The position numbers were made by a program, and so were the translations under genes. The notes beneath the pieces are model-generated. The model worked only from the letters and a program-made list of their open reading frames with translations. It had not been told where the DNA came from and did not search any database. Shown here piece by piece: positions 1-11,849 of a DNA stretch of 64,000 nt. The DNA is from Symsagittifera roscoffensis. Taxonomy: Eukaryota > Xenacoelomorpha > Acoela > Convolutidae. The DNA lies in assembly GCF_963678635.1 (NCBI RefSeq), contig NC_087070.1, positions 620,001 to 684,000 on the forward strand, in the 5' to 3' direction. Position 1 is the stretch's first letter. Each line of letters starts with the position of its first letter.

Positions 1-3000
1 TAGTTAAAAAGTTGAAATTTGTCTGCAGAAAAAAAACCGACCCAAGCACAAATATTCCGTTACTATTGTTACGAAAGTCGGATTATAATATTAATTTTTT
101 TCACTTTTGCGTTTTTTGGGTGAAACACTCATCCTGGACTACGTATTAAACACAAAAATTCAAGTTATGCATGCAAAAGTTTCGTTCGAAAAATTTATAT
201 TTGAGCACAGAAACAAGTTTGCAACCGAAAAAATAATTTGAAATTTTCTGCATCAAATTTGTGTTTTTATTTATGAAAAAATTCATATCAAACAATTTTC
301 ATTTAGGTTTTATATATGCCTTTCGAATGATATCAGAAAATCTCGTCAAAAATGGCTAGTTAAAAAGTTGAAATTTGTCTGCAGAAAAAAACCAACCCGA
401 GCACAAATATTCCGTTACTATAGTTACGAAAGTCGGATTATAGTATTACTATTTTTAATTTTTGTTTTTCGATTTAAAAAGTTGAAATTTGTCTGCAGAA
501 CAAAAACCGACCCGAGCACAAATATTCCGTTACTATTGTTACGAAAGTCGGATTATAATTTTACTATTTTTCACTTTTGCGTTTTTTGGGTGAAACACTC
601 ATCCTGGACTACGTATTAAACACAAAAAGTCAAGTTATGCATGCAAAAGTTTCGTTCGAAAAATTTTTATTTCAGCACAGAAACAAGTTTGCAACCGAAA
701 AAGGGATTTTAAATTTTCTGCATCATATTTTTGTTTTTGTTACTGAAAAAATTCATATCAAACAATTTTTGATATAGGTTTCATATATGCTTTTCGAATG
801 ATATAAGAAAATCCCGTCAAAAATGGCTAGTTAAAAAGTTGAAATTTGTCTGCAGAAAAAAAACCAACCCGAGCACAACTATTCCGTAACTATAGTTACG
901 AAAGTCGGATTATAGTATTACTATTTTTCATTTTTGCGTTTTTCGATTCAAAAAGTTGAAATTTGTCTGCAGAAAAGAAACCGACCCAAGCACAAATTTT
1001 CCGTTATTATTGTTACGAAAGTCGGATTATAATATTAATATTTTTCACTTTTTCGTTTTTTGGGTGAAACACTCATCCTGGACTACGTATTAAACACAAA
1101 AAGTCAAGTTATGCATGCAAAAGTTTCGTTCGAAAAATTTATATTTGAGCACAGAAACAAGTTTGCAACCAAAAAAATGATTTAAAATTTTTAGCATCAA
1201 ATTTGTGTTTTTATTTATGAAAAAATTCATATCAAACAATTTTCATATAGGTTTCATAAATGCCTTTCGAATGATATCAGAAAATCCCGTCAAAAATGGC
1301 TAGTTAAAAAGTTGAAAATTGTCTGCAGAAAAAAACCAACCCGAGCACAAATATTCCGTTACTATAGTTAAGAAAGTCGGATTATAGTATTACTATTTTT
1401 AATTTTTGTTTTTCGATTTAAAAAGTTGAAATTTGTCTGCAGAACAAAAACCGACCCGAGCACAAATATTCCGTTACTATTGTTACGAAAGTCGGATTAT
1501 AATATTACTATTTTTCACTTTTGCGTTTTTTGGGTGAAACACTCATCCTGGACTACGTATTAAACACAAAAAGTCAAGTTATGCATGCAAAAGTTTCGTT
1601 CGAAAAATTTATATTTGAGCACAGAAACAAGTTTGCAACCGAAAAAATGATTTAAAATTTTCTGCATCAAATTTGTGTTTTTATTTATGAAAAAATTCTC
1701 ATCAAACAATTTTTATATAGGTTTCATATATGCCTTTCGAATGATATAAGAAAATCCCGTCAAAAATGGCTAGTTAAAAAGTTGAAATTTGTCTGCAGAA
1801 AAAAACCAACCCGAGCACAAATATTCCGTTACTATAGTTACGAAAGTCGGATTATAGTATTACTATTTTTAATTTTTGTTTTTCGATTTAAAAAGTTGAA
1901 ATTTGTCTGCAGAACAAAAACCGACCCGAGCACAAATATTCCGTTACTATTGTTACGAAAGTCGGATTATAATAATACTAATTTTCACTTTTGCGTTTTT
2001 TGGGTGAAACACTCATCCTGGACTACGTATTAAACACAAAAAGTCAAGTTATGCATGCAAAAGTTTCGTTCGAAAAATTTATATTCGGGCACAGAAACAA
2101 GTTTGCAACCGAAAAAGGGATTTAAAATTTTCTGCATCAAATTTTTGTTTTTGTTAATGAAAAAATTCATATCAAACAATTTTCATATAGGTTTCATATA
2201 TGTCTTTCGATCGTTACAAGAAAATCCCGTCAACAATGGCTAGTTAAAAAGTTGAAATTTGTCTGCAGAAAAAAAACCAACCCGAGCACAAATATTCCGT
2301 TACTATTGTTACGAAATGCGGATTATAATATTAATATTTTTCACTTTTGCGTTTTTTGGGTGAAACACTCATCCTGGACTACGTATTAAACACAAAAAGT
2401 CAAGTTATGCATGCAAAAGTTTCGTTCGAAAAATTTATATTTGAGCACAGAAACAAGTTTGCAACCGAAAAAATGATTTAAAATTTTCTGCATCAAATTT
2501 GTGTTTTTATTTATGAAAAAATTCATATCAAACAATTTTCATATAGGTTTCATATATGCCTTTCGAATGATATACGAAAATCCCGTCAAAAATGGCTAGT
2601 TAAAAAGTTAAAATTTGTCTGCAGAAAAAAAACCAACCCGAGCACAAATATTCCGTTTATTAGTTACGAAAGTCGGATTATAGTTTTACTATTTTTCATT
2701 TTTGCGTTTTTCGATTTAAAAAGTTGAAATTTGTCTGCAGAAAAAAAACCGACCCAAGCACAAATATTCCGTTACTATTGTTACGAAAGTCGGATTATAA
2801 TATTAATTTTTTTCACTTTTGCGTTTTTTGGGTGAAACACTCATCCTGGACTACGTATTAAACACAAAAAGTCAAGTTATGCATGCAAAAATTTCGTTCG
2901 AAAAATTTATATTTGAGCACAGAAACAAGTTTGCAACCGAAAAAATGATTTAAAATTTTCTGCAACAAATTTGTGTTTTTATTTATGAAAAAACTCATAT

Positions 3001-3640
3001 CAAACAATTTTCATATAGGTTTCATATATGCCTTTCGAATGATATAAGAAAATCCCATCAAAAATGGCTAGTTAAAAAGTTGAAATTTGTCTGCAGAAAA
3101 AAAACCAACCCGAGCACAAATATTCCGTTACTATAGTTACGAAACTCGGATTATAGTATTACTATTTTTAATTTTTGTTTTTCGATTTAAAAAGTTGAAA
3201 TTTGTCTGCGGAACAAAAACCGAAGCGAGCACAAATATTCCGTTACTATTGTTACGAAAGTCGGATTATAATATTACTATTTTTCACTTTTGCGTTTTTT
3301 GGGTGAAACACTCATCCTGGATTACGTATTAAACACAAAAAGTCAAGTTATGCATGCAAAAGTTTCGTTCGAAAAATTTATATTCGAGCACAGAAACAAG
3401 TTTGCAACCGAAAAAGGGTTTTAAAATTTTCTGCATCAAATTTGTGTTTTTGTTTATGAAAAAATTCATATCAAACAATTTTCATATAGGTTTTATATAT
3501 ACTTTTCGAATGATATAAGAAAATCCCGTCAAAAATGGCTAGTTAAAATTATGAAAATTGTCTGCAGAAAAAAACCAACCCGAGCACAAATATTCTGTTA
3601 CTATTGTTACGAAAGTCGGATTATAGTATTACTTTTTTTT
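1..3640 (+). repeat. ~470-bp satellite array
   Basis: The landmark ATCCTGGACTACGTATT recurs at 131, 601, 1075, 1545, 2015, 2371, 2843 and 3314 (the last copy carries one substitution), giving spacings of 470, 474, 470, 470, 356, 472 and 471. Each full unit contains an internal duplication of about 114 bp that begins near GTTGAAATTTGTCTGCAG and ends after CGGATTATA. The 356-bp unit and the partial first unit have only one copy of that block. Copies look about 95% identical. The array continues beyond the left edge and ends at about 3640. The short open frames inside it repeat from unit to unit (the 83-codon frames at 368 and 1782 are almost identical), so they reflect the repeat and not a gene. 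Confidence 0.95.
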
Positions 3641-5190
3641 CACTTTTAGTAACTTTTATTTCTACCTAAAAACACATTCCTAATCGATTAAAAATAATTT
3701 TAAATTGCAAGTCATTGTATCGATGTTGTGCAGCTTTGTAGGTATTATCTTGATAATTTTTAAACTTTGTAAGCTAGTGGAAAAAAAATTTTGTAATTTT
3801 TTTCAAACAATTTTTCAAAAAAAACGCATGAAACCGAGCCAATTCAAAAACAACAAAAAAGGCCAAGTAGAACGATATTTAAGTTGAGCAGGATACTTTC
3901 ATTCAATTTTCTCTAGTTGAGTCAACTTACCAATCCAGGGTACTGGGCATCTATTCGATGGGTCTTTAGACCGAATAAAAGTAGAAAGTATTCATATCAA
4001 AATTTTAACTGAAAATGTTTCTAGTTTTTTTTAATTGATTTTGTTCAGGGCACTGTACCAAAAAAATTTCATCTCTTGTAATGGCAGTAGTGCATTTTGA
4101 CTTAGGGAACAGTTAAATAGATGAGATTATAATCGACTATTATCAATTATAATGATTTTGATTGTTTCAAAAAATAGTAACATTAGAGTCCATTTTAGAT
4201 CGATTATAATCGATTATTTTTTTTGAATTTTATAGAGACTGGCTGACAATAAAAATCCATTATAATCTATTGATTTCTCTTTTCACTGAATGCGGGTTCC
4301 AATAGCAGTTTTAGATGGTTTCCTAAGTCAAAATAAACTACTTGCCATTACAAGAGATGAAAAAATATTTTGGTACAGTGCCCTGAACAAAATCAGTTTT
4401 AAACAAAAAAACCAGAAACAATTTCCGTAAAAATTTTGACATGAATACTCTCTACTTTTATTCGGTCTATCGACCCATCGACTAGATGCCCAGTACCCTG
4501 GATTGGTAATGTGACTCAACTACAGAAAATTGAATGAAAGTATTCTGCTCAACTTAAATATCGTCCTACATCGCCTTTTTTGTTTTTGAATTCGCACAGT
4601 TTCACGGTTTTTTCGAAAAATTGTTTGAAAAAAATTACAAAAATTTTTTTCCACTAGCTTACAAAGTTTAGAAATTATCAAGATAATACCTACAAAGCTG
4701 TACAGCATCGATACAACGACTTAAATCTTAAAATGATTTTTAATCGATTAGGAATGTGTATTTTATGCAGAAATAAAAGTTACAAAAATTGAAAAAATGT
4801 CGATGTCTTGAAAAATAGTAATATTATAATCCAATTATAATTGATCGTTGTTCCGACTTCCGTAACAATAGTAACGGAATATTTGTGCTCGGGTTGGTTT
4901 TTTTTCTGCAGACAAATTTCAACTTTTTAACTAGCCATTTTTGACGGGATTTTCTAATATGATTCGAAAGGTATATATGAAACCTATTTGAAAATTGTTT
5001 GATATGAAATTTTTTCATAAACAAAAACACAAATTTAATGCAGAAAATTATAAATCCTTTTTTCGGTTGCGACCTTGTTTTTGTGCTCAAATATAATTTT
5101 TTCGAAAGAATTTTTTGCATGCATAACCTGACTTTTTGTGTTTAATACGTTGTCCAGGATGAGTTTTTTACCCAAAAAATGCAAAAGTCA
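3283..5190. repeat. Large imperfect palindrome capping the satellite
   Basis: Positions 3641-4106 reappear as reverse complement at 4322-4800. Shared landmarks are CCAATCCAGGGTACTGGGCA with its complement near 4490, and TTTCATCTCTTGTAATGGCA with its complement near 4345. The symmetry continues outward: satellite at 3283-3640 is mirrored by inverted satellite at 4845-5190, interrupted by a ~25-bp insertion near 4840. The arms are therefore about 830-870 bp, around a 215-bp A+T-rich spacer (4107-4321) that itself contains TCGATTATAATCGATTAT. Arm identity is about 85-90% by eye. I recognise no coding content in it. Confidence 0.85.
4845..5190 (-). repeat. Inverted copy of the 470-bp satellite
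   Basis: Read on the minus strand, this stretch matches most of one satellite unit. It contains the GGTTGGTTTTTTTTCTGCAG block, the GCATGCATAACCTGACTTT block and a variant of the ATCCTGGACTACG landmark. It forms the far side of the palindrome and shows more substitutions than units in the main array, so it is probably older or less homogenised. Confidence 0.85.
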
Positions 5191-6272
5191 CAAAAAACAC
5201 GACTTGATTATTGTTTTTGTTCAATTTGCTAAGATTAAAACAAATTTGTAGAAAATCAGACTTTTTTCTCTCAAACACCAAAATTTTCAAACCAAAAAAC
5301 TATCTAGCCATACACAAAAAGTTACATTTTTGGTATATAATTCCAAGGGAAAATGTTAGAATTATTTTAAATAGCTAAAATCACCAAATGCAGCTTATCT
5401 GCGAGGTAACTGCCAGTTACACTCTTTGTTTTTTATGACAACAAATCTTTAGTTAGTGTTTCGGACGAAACACAAAATTTCAAAACAAAAGTTTTTTGTT
5501 TTTTCATTTATGGAAAAAATGTTTATCATGCTTTTTTCATTTAATTTTGGGGATGATAAAACTGATGAAAAAGATCAAATTTTAATTCCAAAGTGTGGAA
5601 AAAATTTCATGGTATGGAAAAATTGTTTATTTTGCTATTTTCATGCATTTATTTTTACTCTATGAAATTGAATGAAAGAGTATGATAAGCCTTTTTTTAT
5701 ATATGAAAATTGTATGATAAGCATTTTTGTCAACCCGGGTAACGCACGATATAGTTCGCAGAAATTGTTCCAACTTGGTTGAAGGAAGCTTATTTGCCAT
5801 AATTGATTTGTTGCAAGGAGCGATATCTATCACTTTGTGCTTTATATGACATGTGGGGGATGAATTTGACAAAAAATCTCAAATTAAGAAAAAATCTTTT
5901 TTCTTATTTCATTTTACTTTATCATGTTATTTCTGCTCCATAGACCTTAGAGGCAGTCGGAACATTCAGGGCCTCACCCTGATACGAGCAGCCTTGTAAT
6001 CCTTTGTCTCTCAGTTTTGTGAAAGCTGACAATGAAACACAAGTATAATCGATTTTTATTCCAAGAACTCCAATGTAGGCGTCAAGCTATAACTTGCAAA
6101 AGCTCATCTTGCATATTGCAGCGCGCGTGTGATTAAACCATGCTTTTCTTGTTCGTTTTCAATCGAATTTCCTTGGAAGTTAACTACTCTGTGCTTTCCC
6201 TCGATCTGCAGTTTGCTACTTAATGCTTGCCAGCAGAGTGTAGGACCCAGGTCGAGGTCCCGCTCAAAAACC
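5191..6272. other. No gene recognised
   Basis: A+T-rich sequence with only short unconvincing frames. A half-copy of a small hairpin repeat (ATATGAAAATTGTATGATAAG) lies near 5697 and resembles the full hairpin at 6761-6820. I see nothing else to annotate. Confidence 0.5.
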
Positions 6273-6470
6273 GCTCAATATATGGGCGGTTTGAGCGGTT
6301 TTCCAGCAAGATTTGAGCGGTTTGAGCGGTTTGGGTGGTTTGGGTGGTTTTTTTTAGAAAAACCGCTCAAACCGCTCAAATCTTGCTTAAAAAACCGCTC
6401 AAAAACCGCTCCTTTCTTGCGGTGATTTTTGAACGGTTTTTCAAGCAAGATTTGAGCGGTCTTATAAAGA
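6273..6470. repeat. GAGCGGTTT repeat cluster with hairpin
   Basis: The 9-mer GAGCGGTTT and its complement AAACCGCTC recur many times. A perfect 28-bp inverted repeat starts near 6305 (AGCAAGATTTGAGCGG...) and its complement ends near 6388. The two arms enclose a ~28-bp loop rich in GGGTGGTTT. Open frames on both strands (6129-6425 plus, 6275-6655 minus) follow from the repeat and are not genes. Confidence 0.85.
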
Positions 6471-6760
6471 AAACCGATTAAAACCAACAAAAAGGCCTGG
6501 AAAGGTAATGTGACGCTAAGATGCAGTTGAAATACTACCCGTGTTGACCTCCATAAACCGAAAATGCTTATCTTACATTTCCCCACACCGAAAATGCTTA
6601 TCTTACAATTTTCTACGTCAAATGTATGGAAAAATGCTAATAATACAATTTTCATACAATTTCAAAAAAACATTGAAAAAAGATTCAATACAGTTTCTCC
6701 GGCTATTTGAACCAAATAAAACAGTCTGGTAGTGAAAAATAACTACGTTTATTTTTTTTG

Positions 6761-6820
6761 GAAAAAAAATGGTTATCCTACAATTTCCATATATGAAAAT
6801 TGTATGATAACCATTTTTTC
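6761..6820. repeat. Short A+T-rich hairpin
   Basis: GAAAAAAAATGGTTATCCTA is followed, across an ATAT centre, by its near-complement ending TGATAACCATTTTTTC. The arms are about 30 bp with a few mismatches. Partial copies occur near 5697 and 6627, suggesting a small dispersed foldback repeat. Confidence 0.7.
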
Positions 6821-6978
6821 ATGAAAGGCAAGATTTTCAGAAACTTGCTAAAATTTGTTTATAAACAAATTTAAACTATTTAACCGTTTTCAACTCAAGC
6901 ACGATTTTTTTCGATGTATTGACCAAAAACAATGTGAGCGACTTGTTTCAAATGCTCGAGCAAAATAACCACTGGAAA

Positions 6979-7160
6979 ATATGTAAGTATGTGTATGTAT
7001 GTATGTATGTATACATGCATGTTTAAATGTAAGTACGTTTGTATCTATGTATGTATGTATGTATGTATGTATGTATGTATGTATGTATGTATGTATGTAT
7101 GTATGTATGTATGTATGTATGTATGTATGTATGTATGTATGTGTGTATAGATGTATGGAC
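6979..7160 (+). repeat. (ATGT)n microsatellite
   Basis: About 180 bp of ATGT/GTAT repeats. They are interrupted near 7012-7045 and almost perfect from about 7046 to 7142. They create long two-strand open frames encoding YVCM/HTYI periodic peptides, which are artefacts. Confidence 0.97.
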
Positions 7161-7189
7161 GTATCTTTGTATATATTTATGAGCGATTT

Positions 7190-7550
7190 TTTTTATATAC
7201 ATATTAAAAAAACGCTCCAAAAAACCGCTCAAGATTTGAGCGGTTTGAGCGGTTTTTTTAGACAATTACGCTCAAAATCTTGCTTCAAAATGAGCGGTTT
7301 GAATGGTTTTTGAACGGTTTATCTAAAAAAAACCGCGCAAGATTTGAACGGTTTTGAGCGGTTTTTCTTGTTAAACCGCTCAAATCTTGCGAGGTTTTTT
7401 TAGATAAACCGTTCAAATCTTGCGCGGTTTTTGAGCAATTTTTTTAGATAAACCGTTCAAAAACCGCTCAAACCGCTCATTTTGAAGCAAGATTTTGAGC
7501 GTAATTGTCTAAAAAAAACCGCTCAAACCGCTCAAATCTTGCTTCAAATT
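7190..7550. repeat. Second GAGCGGTTT cluster forming a ~100-bp inverted repeat
   Basis: 7230-7333 reappears as reverse complement at 7441-7543. Both contain the GAGCGGTTTGAGCGGTTTTT block, the internal word TTAGACAATTACGCTC and GCTTCAAAATGAGCGG. The spacer also consists of AAACCGCTC, CGCGGTTTTT and AAATCTTGC variants. It uses the same vocabulary as the cluster at 6273-6470, so the microsatellite lies between two related hairpin blocks. Confidence 0.85.
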
Positions 7551-8147
7551 AGGTGAAAAATCTCGACTCGGGGACTTAATACGAAACTTAGAGCCAGTTA
7601 TGGAGCGAAGTGGCGATGCGTCTGTAGTCCGCCCACCGGCAATCCTAAACCAAAATCGTTCCGTTGTAAATTACTTTTCAAACTATGCAAGTTGTCAATA
7701 TCATTAAATTTGCGAATTGTCTCTTCGTCGGCTCTCGTCGGCTTTCGATTGTGAAACAAACATTGTTCGTTGTCAAAATTGGTCATTTTTGTTTAAACTT
7801 GTAAGCTTGTAATGCGTATGATTTGCGGGTGATGGCTTGACTTGATTGGGTTATCCATTTTTTACCTACTGCTGAATCTTTCATCTATTTTGATGAGTTC
7901 TGAAGAACCAAAAAATGAGCAAACATCTCGGCAAAACCTTACAAAACAAGTATAAACCTTATGCTGATCGGCTAATATGCCGACCCTGTCAACCGTAATC
8001 GACCCTAGTCGGCTCATGTATCGACTCTGTCGACCTATATAACTCGGGCTGAAACTTGGACATTCGGTCGACCGATATGATCGACAAATAACTCCACCAC
8101 CTTAACACGAGAAGTCTAGATTCTGTTTTTTTTAATGGTTTTGACTG
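7551..8147. other. No gene recognised
   Basis: Mixed sequence. From about 7970 to 8095 there is a loose run of TCGAC-centred words (GTCGACC, ATCGACT, GTCGACCGA), too irregular to call a tandem repeat. No convincing exon is seen. Confidence 0.4.
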
Positions 8148-8700
8148 TACACTCAAAAAAATGTTAAAGTAAAATTACCCTAAATGAGTTAAGGTAAAAA
8201 AAAAATTAAGGTAAAATTTACCCTAACATTACCTTAACTTTACCTTAAAAAATTGTTAGGGTAAAGTTTACCTTAACTGAATTAAGGTAATTTACCTTAA
8301 CTTAACCTTAATTTTACTAAAAATATTTAGGAATGCATTTAACTACCTTAAAAGTGAAGAGAATTAAGGTTTTTACCTTAACATTTAAGGTTATTTTACC
8401 TTAACTTTTGTGTTTTTAAGGTAAAAATTTAAGGTAAAAACACCCTAATGTTAAGGTAAATGAAGTTAAATTACCTACTTTTTTAAGGTAAATTTTTAAG
8501 GTAAATTTACCTAAAAAAAATTTTTTTAAGGTGTTTTTTAAGGTTGATACACCTTAACTTTTAAGGTAATTTAAGGTAAATTTTTAAGGTGTTTTAAGGT
8601 AAGTTAAGGTGTACTTAAGGTAGTGCAAATTTACCTTAATTTTTAAGGTGTTTTAAGGTATTTTTTAAGGTAAATTTACCTTAACTTTTTTTTGAGTGTA
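8148..8700. mobile_element. 553-bp inverted-repeat element packed with TTAAGGTAAA
   Basis: The termini are TA-CACTCAAAAAAA...GTTAA on the left and TTAAC...TTTTTTTGAGTG-TA on the right. They form a ~20-bp terminal inverted repeat with a possible TA target duplication, as in the Tc1/mariner superfamily. Between them the word TTAAGGTAAA and its complement TTTACCTTAA recur dozens of times with variable spacing, and there is no open frame. This is best read as a non-autonomous element whose interior expanded from one short word. The TA duplication alone does not prove the superfamily. Confidence 0.7.
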
Positions 8701-10715
8701 AGTCGGCGGCTTGTAGTCAGTTTCAAATTCGCTTTTGACCTCTTCTTTTACCTTGGCTACTAATAACTTTCATTGTCTGTTCTGACTTATTAGTAATAAC
8801 TCAGCTTTCTCCTCACAATTGGAAATTATAAGTTATTTTTGTCAAGGGTCCAACTAGGTAAACCATTTCCTCAAAGCTTTCTTAAGAACGAACGTCTTTG
8901 TGCGACTACACTACGTTTAAACTTCTGTGGGGTTTTCCGTTCGTTGGTGGCGCGATGGATCAATTTGGTTCAAAGGTCTTTGAACATCAGTTTCGTTTTA
9001 CATCATAAAAATTTTCCACTTAACCTAATCAAAAGTTGAAATATAGCGCATACTGAATTTCTGGTTTTTTTCTGATGTGCATGATTTAGATTGAACTGAT
9101 CGAGGCTGATTCGTAGATAAAAGAATTTCTTAAATTTGTTGTCATTTGACTACGAGCAGGCGCGCAAGGCTGATGGAAAAATTAATTCAACTATTCAAAA
9201 AACAAATTTTTGGTCCAGCCAGTTTTCGCATCTGTAAAAATGTTGTCATGAACGCTGGTTTTTTTTTAATTGAATTTTCAGAAAAAAAAACGCTAGGGAA
9301 TTGTTTTCTTGTCTGACTTAAGTTTTATTAAGAAATCGAAATCTATCTAGTCTTCTAGTAACTATACTGATTTTTGTTTGGCTGATTTTATTAATTAAAA
9401 GTGTAAACTAAGTCGTATGGTCCATTATGGCTAAAAAACTCCATCCAAAACAGTGTTTTTGAAGCATTCATGGTTTGTGTTCCTGAATATTACAACGTGC
9501 ACTACGTGTAATTTACCTGCGACCCATTCGGATTTTTGTGTAGTTTGCCGCTTCAGACATTTCATCTTTTTAATTAAATTTAATTGTGAAGTTTTAGTAA
9601 CCAATCAATTTCGATAACGTTTAAATTACCAATTGTGAAACAAATTTTGTAGAGAACAATTTAGTATGATTCGATCTCAAAATTGGCTTCAGATCAACCA
9701 ACGTTTACAATTAGGAATAAAAAATTTAAATATGAAGTCAGATTGGGTATTTATAGATATTTCAAAGTAATTTACCCTCACTCATCCTGGGTTTACTATA
9801 GGTTTTTTTTCTAAAGTTTCTAAATTGCTTCAATTGCTTCAGGAGAAAATCTCGGCTGTACTTTTTTCTTCTCGTGTATTTCTATTGGGATTGTGTTGTG
9901 AATGATTTTCATCTTGTTGGTGTCATATGGAGTGCTCAATATGTGAGCCATTCCCCCGGATGGCATAGCGGAACCTTCTGTCATACGGATAAAACGGCGT
10001 TAAAGGACTTATTGCTGAAATGGTAACGATTAGGAAGGTGTAAATATTCTGGAAGTTAAATTTTTCAAAAAGTTGATTTGAGCCGAATACTTTTCAAAAA
10101 TACAAAAGGACGGCCATTTTAATTATGACACGTCAAAAAAGGAGAATAGCCGATACACACGAAAAACAGTCGGGTAAGAGAGAAGAAGAGATACTTGAGT
10201 TGGAACGGAAATACAACTGAAGTCTCCGACCGTGACACGCAGACACGATAAGAAGATTAGTAGTGAAAGCAAGTGGAACCGGTAGATCCAGTGGGATATT
10301 CGGGAGCGCTCCAAACCGTTCCGAGCAGTAGAAATTAGGAATAAACGGTGTTATTTCTGGGAAAACTTGGAATTGGGAGCCCGGTGCCCAGTGACAGTTT
10401 TAGTAAGAACTAACGAACTCATAGCAAAGTGAATTTTAGTTACGTTTCATTCCAAGCAATGTTTCCAGTAGTTGAATTATCAGAATCAATAGAAATGAAC
10501 TGACAATATTTTTACTGGTTCATAAAAATCAGCTCCATTCAAATTGTAAACATCAAGTTCCAAGGCAACCTGTACTTCAGTTTTGCTTGAGTCATCTTCA
10601 TAACCATATTCTGTAGTGGTGACATCACAAGAGAACACTACAACAACTAAAAGATATCCTAAAAGAAACATCCATGCAGTTTAACTGATGTCCATTTAGC
10701 GCGCTTCAAGAATTC
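8701..10715. other. No gene recognised
   Basis: About 2 kb with no exon, repeat or transposon that I can support. A 61-codon minus frame (10671-10486) starts with a hydrophobic, signal-peptide-like stretch (MFLLGYLLVVVVFS) and reaches a possible splice donor CCA|GTAAAA. It is isolated and is treated under findings. Confidence 0.4.
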
Positions 10716-11302
10716 TTTGCTCTACACAACCATGTCTCTGTCTCAGATATGATGAACGGGATCCACGGATACACATCCTCGAAGATCTTAGAAGCGCATA
10801 TCCAATACGACACCGAATCTACCAAAGCACTTGACTATACAAAGTTATTTTTTTTCTCACTGACCATCGAGGCAAGTCTGCCACGTTTTTGTAAAACGTG
10901 GTAGCAAGTTTGCCCATGCCTCCAGTGCACGAAACAGCAAGAGGTTTGAATGAACTGTGTTCAACTTCCCTGATACGGTGCTCATAGAATCTCTTTTTTC
11001 CTTTCCGTGCTTCCTTTACACACTTGGCAGAGTAACAGAATTTGATTTGACGCAAGAATTGAATACACTTAGATCAAAAACGCCTTCTCAAATCTGCCTC
11101 GCCAGACTCCATTAGCTGAAATATGGAGCCGTCCTTCATCGCCACTTATTGATTGTCTCAAAGCCAAAAGCTCGCCAGATAACCGCCCTAATTGAGGTCC
11201 GACTTCACCATTTGAGCAAACTTCAGTCATTATTTCTGCTGTGATGTCTCTCACTTCATTATGCATTATGCCGAATAGCTGGGAAGCCTCCAGTAGTACC
11301 AT
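10716..11302 (-). pseudogene. C-terminal part of a broken reverse-transcriptase element
   Basis: On the minus strand, 11302-11069 and 11055-10819 encode pieces that continue one protein across frameshifts. Visible blocks are an IMHNEVRDITAEIMTEV segment, GVWRGRFEKAF, then RIREVEHSSFKPLA followed by GGMGKLATTFYK. Past an in-frame TAG at 10819-10821 comes RCRIGYALLRSS...IRGSRSS. From memory, blocks of this kind occur in this order after the reverse transcriptase in a family of large uncharacterised RT proteins of invertebrates and protists; I could not check this. It is most simply the downstream end of the element whose RT lies at 13355-15138, separated from it by the segment 11303-13354. Confidence 0.65.
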
Positions 11303-11849
11303 CTTTTAGCTGTTGTATTGCCCTGAGCGTTTTTTTTTAAATCGATACTGTTTATCGTTTCAGAGAATGAGTAGTTAGGGGCGAGGAATGGGGCAACCCA
11401 ACTCTGATGGATATAACATATAATTTTTACTAAAAATATCAATAATTTTGGCAGTTAGCCCTCATTTTAGTAATAATCACGTTGTCTGGGGATCCGAGAC
11501 CCAGCTATGAGGTTATTTTTGCATGTAAACGGAAGCTGAATAAAATTCGTTTGGCTGATGGCCAAAAAGCGGTAACATGGTAGTTAGTCTTTAAACAGAC
11601 CGAAAAATCAACTGGATAGGCCGGGACGGTAAAACGAGTAAAATTAAGGTAACAGACGTCCGCCAGTCGTCAATAGAGACTTTTCCTACTCTCTGTTGCT
11701 GTGTAATTTCTGGGCGAATGTTACAATGTCTGTTGATGTTTCAGCGGTAAATGTTTTTTTTTTTCAGTCAATGAGGGTTATAGTGCTAAAACCAACGTTT
11801 TTCTTCAAACGGGTTGGTCGTTGAACTATGAGCAGATTTCCTGAGATTA
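11303..11849. other. Junction sequence, nothing recognised
   Basis: No coding or repeat signal that I can support. It is the left part of the ~2-kb segment that separates the two halves of the retroelement. Confidence 0.4.

Noticed and set aside
368-3332. Repeated 81-83-codon frames in the 470-bp satellite
   Set aside because: They recur with the repeat unit, have no recognisable domain and are broken in other units by the same substitutions expected of non-coding satellite.
6999-7313. Frames encoding YVCM or HTYI repeats
   Set aside because: Products of the (ATGT)n microsatellite, open on both strands.
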